From an uncultured Eubacteriales bacterium (GTDB lineage Bacteria; Bacillota; Clostridia; Christensenellales; CAG-138): a DNA stretch of 64,000 bases. Position 1 is the first letter of the stretch. Each line of letters starts with the position of its first letter. The stretch covers positions 64,654 through 128,653 of the forward strand of contig CACXMS010000006.1 of NCBI GenBank assembly GCA_902768795.1, in the 5' to 3' direction. This document shows, piece after piece, positions 1 through 6,585 of the stretch. The position numbers were made by a program, and so were the translations under genes. The notes below the pieces were generated by a model that saw nothing but the letters and a program-made list of their open reading frames with translations, was not told the origin of the DNA and ran no database searches.

Positions 1-1
1 C

Positions 2-844
2 AAGCGGGATTCTTCGGCAAGCCTGAACGGGGAAGGCGGGCGATCTTTGGAGGCCTATATTCCGCTCATTCAGCAGAAAGCGCTGGAAAGAGCCAGGTTT
101 TCGCATAAAGCAGTTTCGATTCGGGCGTTTGATGGGATCCTGCTTCGCGCCAATCTTTATCCGAACCGTTATTCGGACCGTTTTGTGATTCTTGTGCACG
201 GGTATCACAGCAGCGCAGCATGGGATTTTGCTTCGAGCTTTGAAATGTATTACCGCGCAGGGTATTCGATCCTCGCGCTGGAGAATCGCGGACACGGGAG
301 CGAGGGCAGATATATCGGATACGGCGCGCTCGATCAAAAGGATGTTCGAAGCTGGATGGACTGGCTCGTTGCCGGGAACGGAGAGGCGATCCGGATCGCT
401 TTGGCCGGCGTTTCGATGGGCGCCGCAACCGTAATGATGGCGGGCAGCAACTATGCGATTCCCCAGTTGAAATGCGTCATCGAGGATTGCGGCTATTCCA
501 ATCTGGTCGAACTTGTTCATTATCTGGTTCACAACAGAAAAGTGCCCGCATTTCTGCTGACGGCTTTTGCATCGCTTTGGTGCAAATTGCTTGCAGGGTA
601 CTTTTTCTCCGATGCGATCCCGGAACGTGATCTCAAAAAATGCTCCATCCCGATGCTGTTTATTCACGGAACTGCCGATACGCTTGTTCCGTATCGGATG
701 CATAAGCGCGTCTATGAAGCATGCGCTGCGCCGAAGGAAATTGCAATTTTTGAGGGTTCGATCCACGGTGAATCAAGTTTTCGGGAGCCGGAACGGTATG
801 AGAAACTGGCGGTTGGCTTTCTCGAAAAATACATGAACGGCTGA
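2..844 (+). CDS. Alpha/beta hydrolase (YqkD-like), 5' end outside window
   Basis: Serine hydrolase of the alpha/beta fold, resembling the Bacillus YqkD group; substrate unknown. The reading frame is open to the left edge, so the true N-terminus is missing; the TTG at 47 is only the first internal start codon. Counting from that TTG, an oxyanion segment HGYHSS lies near residue 51, the nucleophile elbow GVSMGA puts Ser at 123, and Asp211 (HGTADTLVP) and His240 (GSIHGES) complete a triad. The catalytic core is therefore complete. It converges on the pseudouridine synthase remnant, with stop codons 13 nt apart. No membrane segment is visible in the part present. Confidence 0.85.
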   Translation, partial: KRDSSASLNGEGGRSLEAYIPLIQQKALERARFSHKAVSIRAFDGILLRANLYPNRYSDRFVILVHGYHSSAAWDFASSFEMYYRAGYSILALENRGHGSEGRYIGYGALDQKDVRSWMDWLVAGNGEAIRIALAGVSMGAATVMMAGSNYAIPQLKCVIEDCGYSNLVELVHYLVHNRKVPAFLLTAFASLWCKLLAGYFFSDAIPERDLKKCSIPMLFIHGTADTLVPYRMHKRVYEACAAPKEIAIFEGSIHGESSFREPERYEKLAVGFLEKYMNG

Positions 845-857
845 CGGAAAGCGGTTT

Positions 858-1603
858 TCAAAGCATGCTCTGCATATCTTCCGGAAGCGGAGCAAAAACG
901 CGGATCGCTTGTTTTAAGAACGGGTGGCTGTTTTCGGTTGCAGCCGCACGAGCGTCAGACCGTTCTTCTCCTGCAGAACTTCATATTCCGTTACAGACGG
1001 AAGACCGTCCGGGCGAACTTCCATGCGATATCGGGATCCTTCGGCAAACCCGATCGGCGCGTCGATAATGCCGCGCGAGGGAGACGGGGCGCCGATGCAG
1101 AGGGCGAGATAGGTTTTGCGAAAGTCGCCTGTGTTTTGCAGCGTTTTCATCCAGCTGTGCGCCCAGCCGGATTTTGCAACGGTCATCAATCCGCTCGTTC
1201 CTTTGTCAAGCCGGCTGACCGGGTGCGGATTCTCATCGGGACCGAGATAAGCCGCAAGCGCGTTTTCAAGCGTTATTTCTTCCGGATCGCGGGCTGGGTG
1301 CACCGCGATTCCGCTCGGCTTATTGACAATCAGCAGGTCTTCGTCTTCGTAAACGACGGAAACGGGGAGGGGGATCGGCCTGATTTTCGGATCCTTCACC
1401 ATATCGTTTACAACTGCGGTGATCCGATCGCCTGTTTTTACGGGAACGGTCACATAGGCGGGAGAACCGTTCAACAGGATCGATCCGGACCGTCGTTTCA
1501 GCTTGGAACAAAGCGTATCGGAAATGAAAAGACGCTTTGATAAGACGTCTTTTACCTTTCCGCCGTCATAATCCGATGCAATTACAATGGATAGGATCCG
1601 CAT
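858..1603 (-). pseudogene. RluD/RluA-family pseudouridine synthase with internal deletion
   Basis: Would isomerise uridines in rRNA or tRNA. The N-terminal 220 residues look normal: an S4-like start, the VNKPSGIAVHP segment near residue 95 and the catalytic motif HPVSRLDKGTSGL with Asp133. The frame then runs LVRLQPKT and, where the family has GRTHQIRVH, goes to ATRS and stops at 914. In the next frame the bases from about 929 down to 858 encode SHPFLKQAIRVFAPLPEDM plus a short tail and stop, which is the usual C-terminus of this family. An out-of-frame deletion of roughly 45-50 codons is the simplest reading (inference). No clear ribosome site precedes the start, 12 nt after the upstream membrane gene. 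A short product may still be made but would lack the GRTHQIR segment. Confidence 0.75.
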
Positions 1604-1614
1604 AAATCAGAGCA

Positions 1615-2043
1615 TTACAGAAGCGTAAAAAGATATCCGATGATCGGTCCTAAAAAGATTGCACAGTAAATCAGAGAAATCCAGGGCTGATAGTCGATAT
1701 AGAATTCCCGGAACGTCAGACTCCACGGATGCTTGATCAGCACCCATCCGAATACGTCAAAGACAATGCAAATCCCGGCCCAGATCGCGCCGGTCAGGAT
1801 TGCGTCCATAGCAGTCGGATCGGTCAGTCCGTTCAGATAGAGCCATCCGAAGAACGTGAACAGAAGGATGTTGTACAGCGGATGCCAGGGCTTTGTTTTT
1901 TCATATGCTTCGCCCATGGAATTCTCATCCATCGGCTGCATATGCAGGACGTAAATGTTGAATACCGTATGAAGGATCCCGACAGCGGTTACAAGCAGAT
2001 AGCAGACCCAAAACCAAAGCATCGACATTCCAAAAGAACGCAT
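1615..2043 (-). CDS. Small four-helix membrane protein, unknown function
   Basis: I do not recognise the family. The 142-residue product has four hydrophobic stretches (about 5-32, 57-72, 83-104 and 118-141), with charged loops between, so it is an inner-membrane protein without a cleavable signal. The start is supported by AAGGAG 7 nt upstream of the ATG. It is followed after 12 nt by the damaged pseudouridine synthase on the same strand and may be cotranscribed with it. Nothing in the sequence indicates a transported substrate or catalytic residues. Confidence 0.65.
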   Translation of the reverse strand: MRSFGMSMLWFWVCYLLVTAVGILHTVFNIYVLHMQPMDENSMGEAYEKTKPWHPLYNILLFTFFGWLYLNGLTDPTAMDAILTGAIWAGICIVFDVFGWVLIKHPWSLTFREFYIDYQPWISLIYCAIFLGPIIGYLFTLL

Positions 2044-2183
2044 AAGAACTTCTCCTTATCAATATAAACGATTCAGTTTTCAAATCCCATCGGATTATGA
2101 ATTACGAAAGTATTATATCGAACAGCAATCCGATTTTCAAACATTTTTCTCCCGGAAAAATGAATCGCCTGAGCGTTCCCGCT

Positions 2184-2390
2184 TCAGAAATAGAACAGCT
2201 CTTCAAACTTCTTATCCAATGCGATGCAGAGGATCAGTGCCAGCTTTGCCGTGGGGCTGAATTGTCCGGTTTCAATGGAGCTGATCGTATTTCTGGATAC
2301 GCCGACCAGCTTTGCCAACTCAGCCTGGGACAGCCCTTTTTCTTTTCTTGCAAGCGCAAGATTGTTGTGCAGGATTAGCTCATCTTCCAT
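2184..2390 (-). CDS. Xre-family transcriptional regulator (68 aa)
   Basis: A minimal helix-turn-helix protein: residues about 8-62 match the Xre/Cro fold, with KGLSQAELAKLVGVSRNTIS as helices 2-3 and the typical tail FEELFYF. ATG at 2390 is chosen because it overlaps the stop of the upstream membrane gene as ATGA, the usual translational coupling; the longer frame to 2420 would lie inside that gene. Regulators of this compact type paired with a small membrane protein generally repress their own promoter. The palindromes at 2737-2813 upstream of the pair fit that role. Signal sensed: unknown. Confidence 0.88.
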   Translation of the reverse strand: MEDELILHNNLALARKEKGLSQAELAKLVGVSRNTISSIETGQFSPTAKLALILCIALDKKFEELFYF

Positions 2391-2716
2391 CAGAGCACCC
2401 CCGTCAACTGCAAGACCCATACGACAAGCATGGACAGTGCCAGCGCCCCCCAGAAGATGGTCATGACCAGCTCATGCTTCTTCCGTAGCCGAAGATACTT
2501 TGTCAGAAACATTACAAAAGCCATCGAAAACAGCGCAAAGTCTGCTCCGCGGTTCAAATTGTGCAGCACAAAACCGTTGACGGTATCCACAAGGATCAGC
2601 AGCACCACGCCGAGGATATACGCCACCCATGCGCCGCTTCGCTGCGCTTCACGATCAGGCAGATCCTGCTCCCGTCCTTCACTCTGCGCTTTTGCCAGTA
2701 TTTCTTCCCGATTCAT
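2390..2716 (-). CDS. DUF6442-like small membrane protein, partner of Xre regulator
   Basis: A 108-residue protein with a charged N-terminal 35 residues (REEILAKAQSEG) and three hydrophobic segments (about 36-54, 58-76 and 83-105). From memory this matches the DUF6442 family, usually encoded next to an Xre regulator; function unknown. The start at 2716 has GGGAGG at good spacing; an in-frame start at 2740 falls inside an operator and is rejected. First gene of a two-gene operon, with the downstream regulator overlapping by one base. Confidence 0.7.
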   Translation of the reverse strand: MNREEILAKAQSEGREQDLPDREAQRSGAWVAYILGVVLLILVDTVNGFVLHNLNRGADFALFSMAFVMFLTKYLRLRKKHELVMTIFWGALALSMLVVWVLQLTGVL

Positions 2717-2736
2717 TTGTTGAAACCTCCCTTTTT

Positions 2737-2813
2737 GCAAAGTTTACTTGGCACATCGTCAGTATAACGCTGACAAGTAAACTTGTCAAGATGCTTTGCA
2801 AAGTTTTCTTTGC
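2737..2813 (-). promoter_or_regulatory. Promoter and three operators of the Xre pair
   Basis: On the minus strand, TTGACA (2784-2789), a 17-bp spacer and TATACT (2761-2766) form a near-consensus promoter. The palindrome TGACAAGTAAACTTGTCA (2771-2788) covers the -35 and spacer. A second palindrome, GCAAAGTTTTCTTTGC (2798-2813), lies upstream, and a related element GCAAAGTTTACTTGGC (2737-2752) lies between the -10 and the gene. Three related sites around one promoter indicate cooperative autorepression by the Xre protein (inference). Confidence 0.75.
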
Positions 2814-2833
2814 TTTTTTGAACCGGAACGGAG

Positions 2834-3120
2834 TTGGTGGCTTTCGGAATATCATGTAAGGAGATAGGAGCGTTTTTTGCGTTTGAAGGCATTTCAAAAG
2901 CCGAAAGAGCATTTCACAAATCCACGCAAGTGGATTTATCAGACTGTCGAAAAAGGGGTCAGACCATTTTCAGCAGATTTGGGAAAAGAATACTTGCAAA
3001 AGGAAAAGACGGAAAAACCGTCTTTTCTTTGATCATGCGCCGAAAATTAGCCGATTTTTCTGTCTCGGTGTACCTCTCGGAATAATATAGGGAAATCATA
3101 TCATTCTTATCTTGTAAACG
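2834..3120. other. Gene-free stretch with two hairpins
   Basis: No convincing gene. Two perfect hairpins are present: AAATCCAC/GTGGATTT around GCAA (2918-2937), and AAAAGACGG/CCGTCTTTT around AAAAA (3004-3026), the latter ending in a T-run and shaped like a rho-independent terminator. No ribosome site or conserved protein frame accompanies them. Confidence 0.5.
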
Positions 3121-3121
3121 C

Positions 3122-3155
3122 AACAAAAACCTCTCTTGCCTTGGTAGACAAAAGA
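3122..3155. repeat. Diverged copy of the ssrA terminator stem
   Basis: AACCTCTCTTG (3128-3138) and GGTAGACAAAAGA (3143-3155) are identical, in order and with the same 4-nt gap, to 6174-6184 and 6189-6201 downstream of tmRNA. The right arm that completes the ssrA hairpin is missing here, so it is a remnant rather than a working terminator. Confidence 0.6.
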
Positions 3156-3340
3156 TATTAACAATGATGCTGCTCCATTTGGTCGCAATGATGCTTCTCC
3201 GCTTCGCTCCGAAATGATATAGATCGCTGCGCGATCAATGATGCGATGTTTGTCCTAATGTGCCCGCAGGCGCACATCATACGCGCAACGCGCATCATTT
3301 GCGAAACAAGCATCATTTACCTGCAAGGGCAAACATCAAT
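3156..3340. repeat. Array of short palindromes separated by ATGAT/ATCAT
   Basis: Successive units are joined by AATGATG or ATGAT in the left half and by ATCAT or CATCATT in the right half, so the array is roughly mirror-symmetric. Units are small palindromes: CTCCGCTTCGCTCCG, GATCGCTGCGCGATC (perfect), GTGCCCGCAGGCGCAC, GCGCAACGCGC. There is no ORF with a ribosome site. It resembles a REP or MITE-like noncoding element; mobility is inference. Confidence 0.55.
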
Positions 3341-3341
3341 G

Positions 3342-3373
3342 AAAAAAGGACTTGCGAAAGCAAGTCCTTTTTT
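3342..3373. terminator. Bidirectional rho-independent terminator
   Basis: Perfect 14-bp stem, AAAAAAGGACTTGC and its complement around a GAAA loop, with A and T runs on both sides. It can end leftward transcription of the acetyltransferase at 3458-3886. Confidence 0.8.
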
Positions 3374-3415
3374 CTTGTCTATGGGGCACGTAAAAGATGA
3401 ATTTGCGTTTTGATA

Positions 3416-3441
3416 GATGGATTCGAACCCTCGAAGGAACC
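3416..3441 (-). other. tRNA T-arm-like remnant
   Basis: On the minus strand this reads like a tRNA 3' segment: GAGGG, TTCGAAT, CCATC, i.e. a T-stem with one mismatch around a canonical T-loop. No acceptor stem, anticodon arm or CCA can be built around it. It may be an old attachment-site scar or chance; not a functional tRNA. Confidence 0.25.
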
Positions 3442-3457
3442 AAATGACAAGGCGCAT

Positions 3458-3886
3458 TCAAAGCATTTTCTTATAGCAAACGATCCTGTTTTCCTCTTGA
3501 AATCCTATGCTTTCATGAAAGCTCTGTGATGCGGTGTTTGTCAGTTCACAGTCGCTGGCAAATTCCGTGCAGCCCTTTCCTCTTGCCCATCCTTCGCATT
3601 CCGATACCAGCTTTTTTGCGATTCCCTGATGACGGAATCCATCGGTCACAAAGACGCCTTCCAGGTAACCGACCGGACTGGTGTCACATCCTTCCACATA
3701 ATCCGTCCTGATAGAGCAAAGAGCAACTCCAACGAGAGAGCCTTTCATTTCTTCCGCAAACACGGCGGACTGTTCAGATTGTATATACTCCAAAGCCATT
3801 TCTGTCAGTTCATGTTCTGTATGCTTCGACCATAATAATCCGAGTAATGCAGCCAATTGACTTGCTTGAAATGCTTCTGCTTTCAT
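3458..3886 (-). CDS. AAC(6')-I-like GNAT N-acetyltransferase
   Basis: GNAT-fold enzyme transferring acetyl from acetyl-CoA. The layout matches the AAC(6')-Iaa/Iy type of aminoglycoside 6'-acetyltransferase: IRTDYVEGCDTSPVGYLEG in the central strand, the acetyl-CoA loop FRHQGIAKKL, then KGCTEFASDCELTNT and a late ESIGFQEENRIVCY. At 142 residues it has the normal family length. The start is backed by AGGAGAA upstream. It sits alone in the accessory segment beside repeats. Whether aminoglycosides are the real substrate cannot be told from sequence. Confidence 0.75.
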   Translation of the reverse strand: MKAEAFQASQLAALLGLLWSKHTEHELTEMALEYIQSEQSAVFAEEMKGSLVGVALCSIRTDYVEGCDTSPVGYLEGVFVTDGFRHQGIAKKLVSECEGWARGKGCTEFASDCELTNTASQSFHESIGFQEENRIVCYKKML

Positions 3887-3919
3887 GTCATCTTTTCTCC
3901 TGAACCAGAATACATAATG

Positions 3920-4231
3920 CTATTTGCTCTCGTTATTCTGTTTTGCCGTATTGATGGATACAATCAGGATTCTCTTGATTTCCAGACAATCGCTCAATAA
4001 AGAGGAAGCCATATTGTCATCCAAATAGTCAGATTTTTGCAATATGTGCAGCCAGAACTCCGTTTCCGCTGTTTCCTTTAGCGCGATATGAAGCTTGGCA
4101 ATAAAGTCGGCTTTGCTGTTTCCGTACTGCGCTTCGTTGACGTTAGCGCCGATAGAAGTGCCGCTGCGTAGGATTTGTTTAGAAAGCACGGCTTCGTGCT
4201 TCATTTTCATAAGATAACGGTGTAACTTCAC
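3920..4231 (-). CDS. Four-helix-bundle (S23 / 23S rRNA IVS family) protein, start unclear
   Basis: Matches the four-helix-bundle family found in rRNA intervening sequences and related to the Avd fold: LSKQILRSGTSIGANVNEAQ, SKADFIAKLHIALKE, then AETEFWLHIL. No nucleic-acid function is assigned to most members. The GTG at 4231 is inside the conserved N-terminus: in-frame codons upstream to about 4282 read VIKENILIDKTIDFGARIV, which is the expected family start, but no ATG, GTG or TTG occurs there. Either a non-standard start such as ATT at 4282 is used, or the 5' end has decayed. It is flanked by repeats. Confidence 0.6.
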   Translation of the reverse strand: MKLHRYLMKMKHEAVLSKQILRSGTSIGANVNEAQYGNSKADFIAKLHIALKETAETEFWLHILQKSDYLDDNMASSLLSDCLEIKRILIVSINTAKQNNESK

Positions 4232-4340
4232 GATTCGAGCACCGAAATCTATGGTTTTGTCAATTAATATGTTTTCTTTAATAACATCACCAACTATATT
4301 ATATCGGAAAATGTCCGTTTTCGCAACAATTATTCATTTT

Positions 4341-4532
4341 TCAGTCTTAAGTCTTCAGTATTCATTTCGAAAATCCTGTCGCTGCTCAATGAATACTGAA
4401 TACTGAAAACTGAAGAATGAAGAATACAAAGCGAAAATCCCGCCGACTTCGTCGACAGGATTTTCGCTTTGTGTAAGGGCGCCAGAATGATACATAACCC
4501 ATAGATAAAGCGCCAAAATGATACGTGCCTCT
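4341..4532. repeat. Noncoding repeat cluster upstream of the four-helix gene
   Basis: Contains a perfect 15-bp inverted repeat, ACAAAGCGAAAATCC (4426-4440) with its complement at 4458-4472, forming a strong hairpin without a T-run. CGAAAATCCTGTCG (4367-4380) is repeated inverted at 4453-4466. Short runs of AATACTGA and GAAGAATGAA lie between. GCGCCAGAATGATAC (4479-4493) recurs as GCGCCAAAATGATAC (4510-4524), 31 nt apart. No gene between 4285 and 4732 is supported. Confidence 0.55.
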
Positions 4533-4661
4533 CATTTCTGCAAGCCGGAATTTGAGATCCGCGAAATCACAGGAATTTGTCAGCGAATGTAGGGCTTTCA
4601 TGAAATCCTCTGAAACTGCACCAGACAAAGGATTTTTCGCAGTCCGTTCTCCGATTCAGGC

Positions 4662-4711
4662 TTGACATTCTAACGATTGTTAGATATAATGTGTCTAACA
4701 ATTGTTAGACA
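4662..4711 (+). promoter_or_regulatory. Consensus promoter with twin TetR-type operators
   Basis: TTGACA (4662-4667), 17 bp, TATAAT (4685-4690): a perfect consensus. TCTAACGATTGTTAGA fills the spacer (4669-4684) and the 20-bp palindrome TGTCTAACAATTGTTAGACA follows the -10 (4692-4711). Both share the TCTAAC/GTTAGA arms, so the regulator encoded next probably binds both and represses itself. Confidence 0.85.
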
Positions 4712-4731
4712 CACAAAGGAGGCAGGCAATC

Positions 4732-5331
4732 GTGAACACAAAAGACAGAATTCTGGAAACAGCGCTTTCGATGTTCTCGGAGCACGGGTACGATCCGGTT
4801 TCCATCCGCGATATCTGCGGAGCTGTTGGGATTAAGGAAAGTACTGTTTACTATCATTTCAAAAACAAACAGGATATTCTGGATTCTCTTTTTATCCGCT
4901 TTGAGGAACACGTCGATTCGCTGTTGAAGGTATTACATTCACCGGATGCCTGGAATCACAGCCAAAGCCCGTCCTTCGGATGGATTGATACCTATTTTTT
5001 TGATCAGTATCTGCTGGATCCTTTCTGCAACAGGATGATGCGGCTGATGCTGATCGAGCAACTGCATAACAAAGAGATTCAGCAGAAATACAGCAGGTGG
5101 TTATTTGAAGAGCCCTATAGGATTGAGATGTCTGTGTTTGAAACCCTTTCACAACTCGGGATCATGAGCAAGGAGTCATCTGAACAAACCGGAAAAGGCT
5201 TCTACGCTTATATCACAATGCTTGTATTTAAGTATCTGTTGAACGGAAAATTAACGGCTCGGAAGAAAAATGCTTTTCGCGAAGAAGCGCATTCCTATAT
5301 TACGTCCAGTTTGGGTTTTTTGGAGGGATAA
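4732..5331 (+). CDS. TetR/AcrR-family transcriptional regulator
   Basis: Ligand-responsive repressor. Residues 1-50 form the TetR DNA-binding head: RILETALSMFSEHGYDPVS, then IRDICGAVGIKESTVYYHFK with the family's YYHF signature; the remaining 150 residues are the helical ligand-binding part, with no family-specific motif seen. The GTG at 4732 is chosen: AAAGGAGG precedes it by 8 nt, whereas the TTG at 4702 lies inside the operator. The SDR gene starts 2 nt after the stop and its ribosome site overlaps the end of this gene, so the two are cotranscribed from the twin-operator promoter. Confidence 0.9.
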   Translation: MNTKDRILETALSMFSEHGYDPVSIRDICGAVGIKESTVYYHFKNKQDILDSLFIRFEEHVDSLLKVLHSPDAWNHSQSPSFGWIDTYFFDQYLLDPFCNRMMRLMLIEQLHNKEIQQKYSRWLFEEPYRIEMSVFETLSQLGIMSKESSEQTGKGFYAYITMLVFKYLLNGKLTARKKNAFREEAHSYITSSLGFLEG

Positions 5332-5333
5332 TC

Positions 5334-6104
5334 ATGGCTGATATTCTTATCATAGGCGCTGATCAGGGAATCGGATATTATCTGACTGAGAGCCTGCTTG
5401 AAAGCGGCAACAGGGTTGCTGTTCTGGATATCCAGACCGGCCATATCGCGGAATTGCAGCCGAAGTACGGGAATCATCTCCTTGTGATCAGCGCCGACGC
5501 GGCGGATAGTCTTTCAGTACAGGAAGGGGTTCAGAAAGCTTTTGACTGCTTCGGTGCAATCGATATTGCAATTCATAATGCGTGCATATGCACGTTTAAC
5601 AGTGAGCCGGAGACAGATCTGGAAGTATATCGTCAGGTGATGAACGTAAATTATTATGGGGCGTTGCGGCTTGCAAAAGCAGTGCTTCCACATATGCGTG
5701 AGGCAAGGAAAGGCAGACTGATCTTCACCAGTTCTGCCGTTGGCGTGACCGGGTTTAAGAACATTTCCCCTTACGCGTCATCCAAAGGCGCGATTGAATC
5801 ATTGGCGAAATGTCTGGAAATAGAAAACAGTCAATACGGGATTTCCGTTCATTTATTTCATCCGCCGCTGACAAACACGAAATCCGCATCAGGTCTGATG
5901 ATTCCGAAGGAGTTTAAGGCTGATCCCCGTGAAGTTGGAACAGGCTTTGCAAAGCACATATGGTCCAGGAAATTCATTATCTATCCTTCGCTCTCCACAG
6001 CGGTATCTTTGCGCTTCAGCTACAGACATCCGCTCTTCTTCGGAAGAATGCTGACGAAGATGACTGACAAGGCAGAACAGGAATTGGAAAGCAAGCAACA
6101 ATAA
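5334..6104 (+). CDS. Short-chain dehydrogenase/reductase (SDR)
   Basis: Classical SDR oxidoreductase of 256 residues. The cofactor loop GADQGIG is at 8-14; Asp32 (LDIQ) after the second strand suggests NAD(H) preference. HNAC (81-84) replaces the usual NAG, and the catalytic set is Ser134, Tyr147 (YASSK) and Lys151. The C-terminal tail RHPLFFGRML is more hydrophobic and basic than the core and could contact membrane. Substrate unknown. Its tight coupling to the TetR gene suggests it acts on, or is induced by, the same ligand (inference). Confidence 0.88.
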   Translation: MADILIIGADQGIGYYLTESLLESGNRVAVLDIQTGHIAELQPKYGNHLLVISADAADSLSVQEGVQKAFDCFGAIDIAIHNACICTFNSEPETDLEVYRQVMNVNYYGALRLAKAVLPHMREARKGRLIFTSSAVGVTGFKNISPYASSKGAIESLAKCLEIENSQYGISVHLFHPPLTNTKSASGLMIPKEFKADPREVGTGFAKHIWSRKFIIYPSLSTAVSLRFSYRHPLFFGRMLTKMTDKAEQELESKQQ

Positions 6105-6164
6105 GAAGCAAAACTCGAAGGCGCTGTATCCAGCAAATACGGTTCCATATCCTGGTTTATGAAA

Positions 6165-6214
6165 CATCAAAGAAACCTCTCTTGTCCCGGTAGACAAAAG
6201 AGGTTTCTTTGATG
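6165..6214 (-). terminator. Long hairpin at the 3' end of tmRNA
   Basis: Left arm 6165-6185 and right arm 6194-6214 form a 21-bp stem with one mismatch; the right arm takes in the last bases of the tmRNA CCA end. A partial, diverged copy lies at 3122-3155. There is no long T-run after it. Confidence 0.7.
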
Positions 6215-6568
6215 GTGGAGGCGGCGAGAGTCGAACTCGCGTCCGAAAACCCGATCACACAATTTTCTCCGAGCGCAGTCAATGGTTTCAAATTCCCATC
6301 CGCGGACTCCCATTGACAGGATTCCGGTTCCGGTAGTTTCATAAAGTCCGGCCTGCGGCAAAACTTACGCAGGTTCGTTCCCTACCCTGATGACGCCCGA
6401 TTCCGCATCGGTAGGTTTATGCGGGCGGACGTCGCTACTGCTTATGCAGCGGCGAGTGCGTAGTTATTGTTGTCAGTTATTTTAGACAATTTCCCGTTTT
6501 TAACGAAGCACGGGGCTTCGGCTCGCTTATTCTGTTCTCGCGATCCCCGTCGAAACCATTTCGCCCCC
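6213..6568 (-). ncRNA. ssrA: tmRNA (ssrA)
   Basis: Rescues stalled ribosomes together with SmpB, encoded 0.9 kb upstream. The 5' end GGGGGCGAAATGGTTTCGAC and the 3' end GACGCGAGTTCGACTCTCGC, with an encoded CCA, are diagnostic, and GGGGGC pairs with GCCTCC as the acceptor stem. The tag frame ends DNNNYALAAA followed by TAA (6442-6474). The 356-nt span is normal for the one-piece form. It starts 18 nt after the esterase stop, so it may be cotranscribed and then processed; a weak -10, CATAAT, lies at 6585-6590. Confidence 0.97.
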
Positions 6569-6585
6569 ATGGGGAACAACTGTTA

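Noticed and set aside
2834-3085. 83-codon plus-strand frame in the repeat region
   Set aside because: Passes through two perfect hairpins, no ribosome site, no conserved pattern.
4386-4628. 80-codon minus-strand frame containing MRGTYHFGA
   Set aside because: Runs through the 15-bp hairpin and direct repeats; no ribosome site. Better read as noncoding repeat.
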